The translations under genes were made by a program, and so were the position numbers. From CAYPKW01 sp964411425 (lineage in GTDB: Bacteria > Pseudomonadota > Alphaproteobacteria > Dongiales > Dongiaceae): a stretch of 23,013 nucleotides of DNA. Location of the stretch: the NCBI GenBank assembly GCA_964411425.1, contig CAYPKW010000036.1:1-23013 (forward strand), read 5' to 3'. A model generated the notes under the pieces. That model saw nothing but the letters and a program-made list of their open reading frames with translations, ran no database searches and was not told where the DNA came from. This document shows, one piece after another, positions 15,684 through 22,017 of the stretch (its first letter is position 1; each line of letters starts with the position of its first letter).

Positions 15684-16156
15684 GTGTCTCGACCGGCGAG
15701 CTTACGGTCGCTCCGGCCGGCGCCTGCGACCTCGCCCAGATCGCGGCGCTCCACGCCGGCTGCTTCCGGGAGCGCTGGGACGCCGACGCCATCGCCCTGC
15801 TGCTGGCGAACCCCGGCGCATTCTGCTTGCTGGCGCGCCGCGGCGGCGAATCGCTCGGCTTCCTGCTGGCGCGCGCCGCCGGCGGCGAAGGAGAAATCCT
15901 TTCGATCGGCGTCGGCGAATGCTGGCGGCGGCGCGGCATCGCGCGGCTACTGCTGACGGCGGCGCTGCGGCGCCTTGCCGAGGCTGGGGCGGGCCGGGTC
16001 TTTCTGGAAGTGGCCGCGGACAATCGCGCCGCGCTGGCGCTCTACGCCGCCGCCGGTTTCGCCGAGGCGGGCCGCCGGCGCGGTTACTATGGGCGTGCGG
16101 AGGGCGGGACCGACGCCCTGGTGTTGGCTCTCTCACCCGGCGGCCCGGAGCCGTGA
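15680..16156 (+). CDS. rimI: Ribosomal-protein-alanine N-acetyltransferase RimI
   Basis: A GNAT acetyltransferase that acetylates the N-terminal alanine of ribosomal protein S18; in many bacteria the gene is coupled to tsaB, as here. The 158-residue product has the fold in order: FRERWDADAIALLLANPGA (RimI-type W near the N-terminus), the acetyl-CoA binding motif A ILSIGVGECWRRRGIARLL with the R-R-G-I-A pyrophosphate loop, motif B VFLEVAADNRAALALYAAAGFAE, and the end GRRRGYYGRAEGGTDALVL with the Tyr general-acid region. The ATG at 15680 overlaps the tsaB stop. The C-terminal ~8 residues are Gly/Pro-rich and unlike the fold. Confidence 0.92.
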   Translation: MSVSTGELTVAPAGACDLAQIAALHAGCFRERWDADAIALLLANPGAFCLLARRGGESLGFLLARAAGGEGEILSIGVGECWRRRGIARLLLTAALRRLAEAGAGRVFLEVAADNRAALALYAAAGFAEAGRRRGYYGRAEGGTDALVLALSPGGPEP

Positions 16157-16352
16157 GCCGCGGGCGGGCTTGCGTCGATCTCATGGCGCGGCGGAGAAAT
16201 ATTTTGCTATACTAAATGCGCGAAACGCGCAATTTCGGCCGATGAACGCCAGCCGCGGCGATCTAACCGGCGCTAATCCCGCGGTTGGTCATTGCGCCGA
16301 AAGCCGATTAGACTGTGGAATCATTTCATCGCGTGTGGTAGTGTCGATCCTC
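16157..16352 (+). promoter_or_regulatory. AT-rich mucR leader with two candidate promoters
   Basis: This 196-base gap is clearly more AT-rich than its surroundings. An extended -10, TG-C-TATACT, is at 16205-16213 with no good -35. A second candidate is TTGGTC (16285-16290) and TAGACT (16309-16314), 18 bases apart, with a start near 16321 and a leader of about 30 bases to the mucR ATG. AT-rich promoter regions with T-A steps are the known preference of MucR/Ros proteins, so autoregulation is plausible but unproven. The frame is open back to an ATG at 16242, giving a possible 37-residue extension of MucR, which does not resemble the family. Confidence 0.5.
16217..16231. repeat. Inverted repeat TGCGCG-AAA-CGCGCA at the predicted upstream mucR start site
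   Basis: A perfect 6-bp inverted repeat with a 3-base loop, extended by A/T bases on both sides with one extra A on the right. It begins four bases after the TATACT -10 hexamer, so it would overlap the transcription start. It could be an operator, or a weak rimI terminator hairpin (the following AATTT is a poor T-tract). Confidence 0.6.
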
Positions 16353-16763
16353 ATGTCGGAGCAATTGAAACCGAGCGACCTGCTTCCCTTGGCCGCGGAC
16401 ATCGTGTCGGCCTATGTCGGCCAGAATTCGGCGGCGGTGGGCGAACTGCCCCAGTTGATCGGCGAGGTGTACCGCACGCTGGCGGCGCTCGGCGGCGAGC
16501 CGGCGGCGGAACGCCCGAACCCCGCGGTGCCGATCAAGAGATCGGTGCATGCCGATTACATTGTCTGCCTCGAGGACGGCCGCAGGCTGAAGATGCTGAA
16601 GCGTCATCTGCGCACCGCCTTTGCCATGACGCCGGAGCAATACCGCCAGCGCTGGGGCTTATCGGCCGACTATCCGATGGTGGCGCCGAATTACGCCAAG
16701 CAGCGCAGCAAGTTGGCGCGAGAGATCGGGCTCGGCCGCCAGCCGCGCCGCCGGCACGGCTGA
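16353..16763 (+). CDS. MucR/Ros family transcriptional regulator with degenerate zinc site
   Basis: MucR/Ros proteins are small DNA-binding regulators that recognise AT-rich sites and often repress surface polysaccharide, motility or virulence genes. The 136-residue product has an oligomerising N-terminal region (DLLPLAADIVSAYVGQN, LIGEVYRTL), the Ros finger at about residues 71-105 (VCLEDGRRLKMLKRHLR, then MTPEQYRQRWGL), and a basic C-terminus. Compared with Agrobacterium Ros (C79, C82, H92, H97), only C72 and H85 are kept; the second Cys is D75 and the second His is F90. Asp in place of Cys occurs in this family, and zinc-free members of the fold are known in Mesorhizobium. The ATG at 16353 is chosen by family length; no strong ribosome site is seen. 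Confidence 0.9.
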   Translation: MSEQLKPSDLLPLAADIVSAYVGQNSAAVGELPQLIGEVYRTLAALGGEPAAERPNPAVPIKRSVHADYIVCLEDGRRLKMLKRHLRTAFAMTPEQYRQRWGLSADYPMVAPNYAKQRSKLAREIGLGRQPRRRHG

Positions 16764-16802
16764 GCCGCCGCTTGCGGGTGTTCGGCTTGCCAGGCCCATG
16801 GC

Positions 16803-16808
16803 TATAGT
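16803..16808 (+). promoter_or_regulatory. Possible fur promoter -10 element
   Basis: TATAGT, with TTCGGC 16 bases upstream (16781-16786), lies in the 88-base gap before fur. A second -10-like TAGACT is at 16829-16834, only 17 bases before the start codon. GAGGG at 16842-16846 is the likely ribosome site, five bases before ATG 16852. Confidence 0.3.
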
Positions 16809-16851
16809 CGGTCGGTCCAGCGCTGGGGTAGACTCGCCCACGAGGGTATCG

Positions 16852-17313
16852 ATGCCATCGCGCCTAGAACGGATCTGCGCCGAAAAGGGCTTGCGCATGA
16901 CCGAGCAGCGCCGCCTCATCGCGCGGGCGCTGTCGGAGGCGACCGATCATCCGGACGTGGAAACGCTCTACCGCCGGGTCAACGACCTCGACGCCAACAT
17001 CAGCATAGCCACCGTCTATCGCACGGTGCGCCTGTTCGAGGAGGCCAGCATTCTGGAGCGCCACGAGTTCCGGAGCGGCCGGGAGCGCCACGAGTTCCGG
17101 AGCGGCCGGGCGCGCTACGAGGAAACGCCGCGCCAGCATCACGACCACCTGATCGACGTGCAGTCGGGCGAGGTCGTCGAGTTTCGCAACGAGGAGATCG
17201 AGCGCCTGCAGCAGAAGGTCGCGGAGCAACTGGGCTATCGCCTGGTCGATCATCGCCTGGAGCTGTACGGCGTGCCGCTGGCGGCGGGCGGCAAGCCGAA
17301 GGGCGGGCGCTGA
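16852..17313 (+). CDS. fur: Fur family metal-responsive repressor with a nine-residue internal duplication
   Basis: A ferric (or, as in some Alphaproteobacteria, manganese) uptake regulator. The 153-residue product has the winged-helix domain (GLRMTEQRRLIARAL, then ISIATVYRTVRLFEEA) and the dimerisation/metal domain. Residues ERHEFRSGR occur twice in a row (69-77 and 78-86), encoded by an exact 27-bp tandem duplication. Removing one copy gives 144 residues and puts every ligand at E. coli Fur numbering: H33, E90 (81), H97 (88), H99 (90), and H96 (87), D98 (89), E117 (108), H134 (125). The structural CxxC is absent (D102, S105), as in other alphaproteobacterial members. The ATG at 16852 is chosen by the GAGGG site and family length; the in-frame ATG at 16798 adds 18 unlikely residues. 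The gene lies 21 bases before olsB. Confidence 0.93.
   Translation: MPSRLERICAEKGLRMTEQRRLIARALSEATDHPDVETLYRRVNDLDANISIATVYRTVRLFEEASILERHEFRSGRERHEFRSGRARYEETPRQHHDHLIDVQSGEVVEFRNEEIERLQQKVAEQLGYRLVDHRLELYGVPLAAGGKPKGGR
17056..17109 (+). repeat. Exact 27-bp in-frame tandem duplication inside fur
   Basis: Copies 17056-17082 and 17083-17109 are identical over all 27 bases (GAGCGCCACGAG... to ...AGCGGCCGG). Being a multiple of three, it keeps the frame and adds nine residues to the first strand and turn of the DNA-binding wing. Confidence 0.97.
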
Positions 17314-17334
17314 GACGCCGGCACGAGGACGGGG

Positions 17335-18183
17335 GTGGCGGCGGCGATGGCGGTGCAGCATCTGGACAGGGGCAAGCCGGTCGACATCCTGTCCGGCGAC
17401 TTCGAGCTCCGACTGGCCGAGACGGCCGAGGAAGTGCGGGCGGCGCAGGAGTTGCGCTACCGCGTGTTCTACGAGGAGATGGCGGCGCGCCCGACCGCCG
17501 AGATGGCGGCCGCGGGGCGCGACTTCGACAGCTTCGATTCCTATTGCGACCATCTGCTCGTCATCGACCGGCGCTGCGGCGCCGGCGCCGCCGGCGTCAT
17601 CGGCACCTATCGCCTGCTGCGCCGCGCGGCGGCGGCCCGGCGCGGCCGCTTCTATTCGGTGGACGAGTACGACGTCTCGCCCCTCGTTGCCCATCCGGGC
17701 GAGGTGCTGGAGCTTGGCCGCTCCTGCGTCGCGGCCGCGCACCGCAGCTCGGCCGCCATGCAGCTCTTGTGGCGCGGCATCGCCGAATACGTGATGTATT
17801 ACGGCATCACGCTGATGTTTGGCTGCGCCAGCCTGCCCGGCACCGAGCCGCGGGCGCTCGCGCTGCCGCTGTCCTACCTCTATCACCGGCACCTGGCGCC
17901 CCTGGCGCTGCGCGCCCGGGCGCTGCCGGCGCGCTATGTCGACATGAACATGATGGCGCCCGAGGCCGTCGATGGGCGCGCCGCGCAGGCGGCATTGCCG
18001 CCGCTCATCAAGGGCTATCTCAGGCTCGGCGGGTTCGTGGGCGACGGCGCCGTGGTCGACGCCCAGTTTCACACCACCGACGTGTGCGTCGTCGTCAAGA
18101 CCGACTGGGTGACCGCGCGCTACGTGCGGCGCTACACGCGCGAGGAACGGCCCGAGGCGAAGGGCCTCCTCGGCGACGGATGA
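17335..18183 (+). CDS. olsB: L-ornithine N-alpha-acyltransferase OlsB (GNAT-fold acyl-ACP transferase)
   Basis: OlsB transfers a 3-hydroxyacyl group from acyl carrier protein to ornithine, giving lyso-ornithine lipid. The 282-residue product has the family landmarks: FELRLAETAEEVRAAQELRYRVFYEEM at the start, FDSYCDHLLVIDR, GVIGTYRLLRR, then the conserved VLELGRSCV (residues 124-132), the helix LLWRGIAEYVMYYGI and GCASLPGT (163-170). The segment PPLIKGYLRLGGFVGDGAVVDAQFHTTDVCVVV is the typical C-terminal core. The GTG at 17335 is preferred because GAGGA sits five bases upstream; ATG 17347 would be 17 bases from it. The next gene is the matching O-acyltransferase, which supports the assignment over a generic GNAT or hemolysin-like call. 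Confidence 0.9.
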   Translation: MAAAMAVQHLDRGKPVDILSGDFELRLAETAEEVRAAQELRYRVFYEEMAARPTAEMAAAGRDFDSFDSYCDHLLVIDRRCGAGAAGVIGTYRLLRRAAAARRGRFYSVDEYDVSPLVAHPGEVLELGRSCVAAAHRSSAAMQLLWRGIAEYVMYYGITLMFGCASLPGTEPRALALPLSYLYHRHLAPLALRARALPARYVDMNMMAPEAVDGRAAQAALPPLIKGYLRLGGFVGDGAVVDAQFHTTDVCVVVKTDWVTARYVRRYTREERPEAKGLLGDG

Positions 18184-18186
18184 GCG

Positions 18187-19029
18187 ATGCTGAAACTGTG
18201 GGCGCCAAGGGCGCCGCGCGGCGCCGCCGAGCTCAGCCTGGGATCGCCCTACCGCGGGCTGCTGCGCCTACTCGCCTATGTGGCGCTGACGCTCGTCACC
18301 ATTCCGGTTCAGGGTGCCGCGCTGGCGCTCGGCGGGCGGCTCAAGGAACGCTTGCCGATCGTCTATCACCGCTGGTGTTGCCGCTTCCTCGGCATGCAGG
18401 TGGAGCGCCGCGGCGCGATCTCGTCGGCGCGCCCGACGCTGTTCGTGTGCAATCATTGCTCCTACATCGACATCGCGGTGCTATCGACCCAAATGCCGGT
18501 GTCCTTCGTCGCCAAGTCCGAGATCGCGGACTGGCCGTTCTTCGGCCTCTTGGCCAAGCTGCAGCGCACCGTGTTCGTCGACCGCCAGCGCCGCACCACC
18601 CACCGGCAGCGCGACGAGTTGGCCGCCCGGCTCGACGTCGGCGACAACATCCTGCTGTTCCCGGAGGGCACCAGCAGCGACGGCAATCGCCTGCTGCCCT
18701 TCTTCAGCGCGCTGTTCAGCGTCGCCGAGCGGCGGCGCGCCGACGGACAGGCGCTCGTCGTGCAGCCGGTCTCGCTTGCCTATACCCGGCTCGACGGCGC
18801 GCCGCTCGGCTACGTCCATCGCCCGCTCGTCGCCTGGTACGGCGACATGGACCTCATTGATCACCTGTGGCGGCTCGCTTGCCTCGGCCACGTCACCGCC
18901 GTGGTCGAGTTCCACCCGCCCGTTTCCATCGACGGTCTCGGATCGCGCAAGGCCTTGAGCGGCCATTGCGAACGGATCATCCGCGCCGGCCTCGCCGCGG
19001 CGCTCACGGGGCGTCCGGTGGCGGCATAA
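18187..19029 (+). CDS. olsA: Lyso-ornithine lipid O-acyltransferase OlsA (PlsC family)
   Basis: A PlsC-type acyltransferase, 280 residues, anchored by an N-terminal hydrophobic segment (about residues 25-50). The catalytic motif NHCSYID (H90, D95) and the acceptor-binding FPEGTSSDG (158-166) are present, along with FVAKSEIADWPFFG and RTVFVDRQRR. By sequence alone it could be a 1-acylglycerol-3-phosphate acyltransferase. Position three bases after olsB makes the second step of ornithine-lipid synthesis the better reading, although OlsA of some species can do both. Ornithine lipids lack phosphate and often replace phospholipids under phosphate limitation. The stop TAA runs into the GAGCCTGTT sequence also seen after corC. 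Confidence 0.88.
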   Translation: MLKLWAPRAPRGAAELSLGSPYRGLLRLLAYVALTLVTIPVQGAALALGGRLKERLPIVYHRWCCRFLGMQVERRGAISSARPTLFVCNHCSYIDIAVLSTQMPVSFVAKSEIADWPFFGLLAKLQRTVFVDRQRRTTHRQRDELAARLDVGDNILLFPEGTSSDGNRLLPFFSALFSVAERRRADGQALVVQPVSLAYTRLDGAPLGYVHRPLVAWYGDMDLIDHLWRLACLGHVTAVVEFHPPVSIDGLGSRKALSGHCERIIRAGLAAALTGRPVAA

Positions 19030-19126
19030 GAGCCTGTTCCCTTCGAACCCGGAAATGCTAGACTTGGCAACATGACGCGACTGGTCGGATCATGTTCTAG
19101 CCGCAGCGGCGGATAGCGACGCCGCC
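19030..19126 (+). promoter_or_regulatory. olsA-miaB gap with possible miaB promoter
   Basis: The 97-base gap holds an extended -10-like TG-C-TAGACT at 19056-19064, with a weak TTCCCT 16 bases before it (19037-19042). A start near 19071 would give a leader of about 55 bases to the TTG start of miaB. No terminator hairpin with a T-tract is visible. Confidence 0.3.
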
Positions 19127-20518
19127 TTGGCCAAAAAGCTCTTCATCAAGACCTACGGCTGCCAGATGAACGTCTACGACTCCGCCCGGATGGCGGAAGT
19201 CCTGGTGGCGTTGGGGTATTGCCGCGCCGACAGCCCCGAGGATGCCGACATGGTGATCCTCAACACCTGCCACATCCGCGACAAGGCGGCGGAGAAGGTG
19301 TTCTCCGAACTCGGCCGTCTCAAGCGCGCCAAGCGGCTGAAGGCGCGGAATGGCGGCATGATCATCGCGGTCGCCGGCTGCGTCGCCCAGGCCGAAGGCG
19401 CGGAGATCCAGCGCCGCGCGCCCCATGTGGACATCGTGGTGGGACCGCAGGCCTATCACCGGCTGCCCGAGCTGATCGCCCGTGCGCGGCGCATGGCCGA
19501 CGAGCGCGGGCGCGGCGTGCTCGACACCGACTTTCCGCCGGAATCGAAGTTCGACGCGCTGCCGGAATCGCGCTCGGCCCAGGGGCCGAGCGCGTTCCTT
19601 ACGGTGCAGGAAGGTTGCGACCGCTTTTGCACATTCTGCGTCGTGCCCTATACGCGGGGCGCCGAGTGCTCGCGTCCCGCGGCGGCGGTCCTGGCCGAGG
19701 CGCGCCGGCTGGTGGCCGCGGGCGCCCGCGAGATCACGCTGTTGGGCCAGAACGTCAACGCCTATCACGGCGAAGCGCCGCGGGCGGCGGCAGGATTCCC
19801 CGGCCAATGGGGCCTCGGCCGGCTCATTCGCCAACTGGCGGAGATCGACGGCCTGGAGCGCATCCGCTACACCACCTCGCATCCGCGCGACATGGACGAC
19901 GAGCTGATCGCCGCCCATGGCGAGGTGGCGAAGCTGATGCCGCATCTCCACCTGCCGGTGCAGTCGGGGTCCGATCGGGTGCTGGCCGCCATGAACCGGC
20001 GCCATTGCGTGGCGGACTATCGGCGCGTCGTCGACCGTTTGCGCGAAGCGCGCGCGGACCTGGCGTTGTCCTCCGATTTCATCGTCGGCTTTCCGGGCGA
20101 GGAGGAGAAGGACTTCGAGGCCACCCTCGCGCTGGTGCGGAACGTCGGCTATGCGCAGGCTTATTCCTTCAAGTACAGCCCGCGGCCCGGCACCCCGGCC
20201 ACGCTCCTGGTGCAACTGCCGGAGGAGGTTAAGGCGCGCCGGCTCGCGGTGCTGCAGGACCTGCTGCGCCGGCAGCAGGACGCCTTCAACCGCCGGGCGC
20301 TCGGCCGCGTACTCCCGGTGCTGTTCCTCGCTCGCGGCCGGCGCGGGGGACAATGGACCGGCCGCTCGCCCTACCTGCAGGCGGTGCACGTCGAGGCGCC
20401 GGAGGAGCTCGCCGGCCGCGTCCTGGAGGCGCGGATCGTCGCCCTCCATGCCAACAGCCTCGGCGGCGAGATCGCGGCGCCGGCGCGCCCTGGCGCGGCC
20501 CTGGAGGCGCGCCGGTGA
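19127..20518 (+). CDS. miaB: tRNA-2-methylthio-N6-dimethylallyladenosine synthase MiaB
   Basis: A radical-SAM enzyme with two 4Fe-4S clusters that methylthiolates i6A37 in tRNAs reading UNN codons. The 463-residue product has the N-terminal MTTase domain with cluster cysteines C12 (TYGCQMN), C48 (NTCHIRDKA) and C85 (GCVAQAEG), the radical-SAM triad C164, C168, C171 in EGCDRFCTFCVVPYTRG, and a C-terminal TRAM domain from about residue 390. The start must be TTG at 19127: the frame upstream meets a TGA at 19073 with no ATG, GTG or other TTG in between, and the family's conserved KKLFIKTYGCQMN follows directly. No good ribosome site is seen. The stop overlaps the phoH GTG by four bases. Confidence 0.97.
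   Translation: MAKKLFIKTYGCQMNVYDSARMAEVLVALGYCRADSPEDADMVILNTCHIRDKAAEKVFSELGRLKRAKRLKARNGGMIIAVAGCVAQAEGAEIQRRAPHVDIVVGPQAYHRLPELIARARRMADERGRGVLDTDFPPESKFDALPESRSAQGPSAFLTVQEGCDRFCTFCVVPYTRGAECSRPAAAVLAEARRLVAAGAREITLLGQNVNAYHGEAPRAAAGFPGQWGLGRLIRQLAEIDGLERIRYTTSHPRDMDDELIAAHGEVAKLMPHLHLPVQSGSDRVLAAMNRRHCVADYRRVVDRLREARADLALSSDFIVGFPGEEEKDFEATLALVRNVGYAQAYSFKYSPRPGTPATLLVQLPEEVKARRLAVLQDLLRRQQDAFNRRALGRVLPVLFLARGRRGGQWTGRSPYLQAVHVEAPEELAGRVLEARIVALHANSLGGEIAAPARPGAALEARR
20503..20507 (+). promoter_or_regulatory. Ribosome binding site fixing the phoH GTG start
   Basis: GGAGG in the last codons of miaB lies seven bases before GTG 20515, which itself overlaps the miaB stop. It favours 20515 over the in-frame GTG at 20536. 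Confidence 0.65.
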
Positions 20519-21519
20519 ACAAGAGCGTTGGGGAGGTGATCGCGCCGCCGGTGCATTTGCAGTTCGACGACAACCGGCTGCTGCCGATGCTGTTCGGCCT
20601 GCACGACGAGAACCTGGCGTTGATCGAGCAGGCGCTCGGCGTCTCGCTGCTGTCGCGCGGCAACCGGCTTGCCATATCCGGTCCGCCGACGCAGGTGGAA
20701 GCGGCGCGCGCGGCGCTCGCCTCGCTTTACCGGCACCTGAAGCGCGGCCACGAGGTGGGCCCAGCCGAGGTCGCGGCGGCCTTGCGCCGCGACGAGGAAT
20801 CCAGCGATGAGGCGCCGGCCGGCCAGGCCGAGCGCGACGGCGCGATCCGCACCCAGCGCCGCTTGATCCGGCCCCGCTCGCCGGCGCAGGCGCACTACAT
20901 GCGCACGCTGCAGGAGCAGGACCTGGTGTTCGGCCTCGGGCCCGCCGGCACCGGCAAGACCTATCTTGCGGTCGCGGTCGCGGTGGCGCTGTTGAGCAAG
21001 GGCAAGGTCGACCGCATCATCCTGTCGCGCCCGGCGGTCGAAGCGGGCGAGCGGCTGGGGTTCCTGCCCGGCGACCTGCGTGAGAAGGTGGACCCCTACC
21101 TGCGCCCGCTGTACGACGCGCTTTACGACATGATGCCGGCCGATCACGTAGTGCGGCGGCTGTCGACCGGCGAGATCGAGATCGCGCCGCTCGCCTTCAT
21201 GCGCGGGCGCACGCTCGCCAATGCTTTCGTCATCCTCGACGAGGCGCAGAACTGCACGCCGGTGCAGATAAAGATGTTCCTTACGCGCCTAGGCGAGAAC
21301 TCGCGCATGGCGGTGACCGGCGACCTGAGCCAGACCGACCTGCCGGTGGGCACCCGCTCGGGCCTGCGCGAGGCCGTGGAGACGCTGTCCGGGCTGCCCG
21401 GCGTGGGCTTCGTGCGCTTCACCGACGCCGACGTGGTGCGTCACCCGTTGGTGACCCGCATCGTGCGCGCCTACGAGGCCCGCGAGGCGGCGGAACCGGG
21501 CGCGAGGAACGGCGTTTAG
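20515..21519 (+). CDS. phoH: PhoH family ATPase
   Basis: A cytoplasmic PhoH/PhoL-type P-loop NTPase of 334 residues, linked by family and context to RNA metabolism and ribosome maturation with YbeY. An N-terminal KH-like region (residues ~12-75, including NRLLPMLFGLHDENLALIEQALGV) and a charged linker precede the ATPase domain: TLQEQDLVFGLGPAGTGKT with Walker A at 142-149, SRPAVEAGERLGFLPGDLREK, the Walker B-like VILDEAQN at 239-246, and the sensor segment MAVTGDLSQTDLP. The family start sequence is variable; the GTG at 20515 is supported by the GGAGG upstream. ybeY begins six bases after the stop, as in the widely conserved miaB-phoH-ybeY-corC-lnt order. Confidence 0.95.
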   Translation: MNKSVGEVIAPPVHLQFDDNRLLPMLFGLHDENLALIEQALGVSLLSRGNRLAISGPPTQVEAARAALASLYRHLKRGHEVGPAEVAAALRRDEESSDEAPAGQAERDGAIRTQRRLIRPRSPAQAHYMRTLQEQDLVFGLGPAGTGKTYLAVAVAVALLSKGKVDRIILSRPAVEAGERLGFLPGDLREKVDPYLRPLYDALYDMMPADHVVRRLSTGEIEIAPLAFMRGRTLANAFVILDEAQNCTPVQIKMFLTRLGENSRMAVTGDLSQTDLPVGTRSGLREAVETLSGLPGVGFVRFTDADVVRHPLVTRIVRAYEAREAAEPGARNGV

Positions 21520-21525
21520 CCGCGC

Positions 21526-22017
21526 ATGGCGAGCCGCGCAACAGCCGCCCGAGCGCGCGTCGAGGTCCGGTTCGTGGCGCCGGGGTGGCGCCGCCTGCTG
21601 CCGAGCGCAGCAGGGCTCGGCCGGCGCGCCGCGGCGGCGGCGCTCGCCTCCGCCGGGCCGCCCGGCCGGGCGGCCGAGTTGTGCCTGGTACTGGCCGACG
21701 ACGCAACCGCGCGGCGGCTCAACCGCGCCTACCGCGGCGTCGATCGGCCGACCAACGTGTTGTCGTTCGGCGGCTACGACGACCCGCTGCTCGGCGACGT
21801 GGTGCTGGCCCGCGAGACGGTGGCGGCGGAAGCGAAGCGCCAGGGCAAATCGCCGGCCAGCCATTTCAGCCACCTGGTAGTGCACGGCGTGCTGCATCTC
21901 CTGGGTTACGATCACGCGCGCGCGCGCGATGCGGCGCGGATGGAGCGGCTCGAGGTGGACGTGCTCGCCGGCCTCGGCATCGCCGATCCCTACGGCCGCG
22001 AGAGCGGCCAGCGATGA
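21526..22017 (+). CDS. ybeY: Endoribonuclease YbeY (rRNA maturation factor)
   Basis: A zinc-dependent single-strand endoribonuclease needed for 16S rRNA 3'-end processing and 70S quality control. The 163-residue product has the signature H-x3-H-x5-H: H120, H124 and H130 in HGVLHLLGYDH, plus the substrate-channel segment RLNRAYRGVDRPTNVLSF and GDVVLARETVAAEA. The N-terminal ~40 residues are Ala/Arg-rich and variable. The ATG at 21526 follows the phoH stop by six bases; a GAGGA lies further upstream than usual. Its TGA overlaps the ATG of the corC gene (ATGA). Confidence 0.95.
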   Translation: MASRATAARARVEVRFVAPGWRRLLPSAAGLGRRAAAAALASAGPPGRAAELCLVLADDATARRLNRAYRGVDRPTNVLSFGGYDDPLLGDVVLARETVAAEAKRQGKSPASHFSHLVVHGVLHLLGYDHARARDAARMERLEVDVLAGLGIADPYGRESGQR

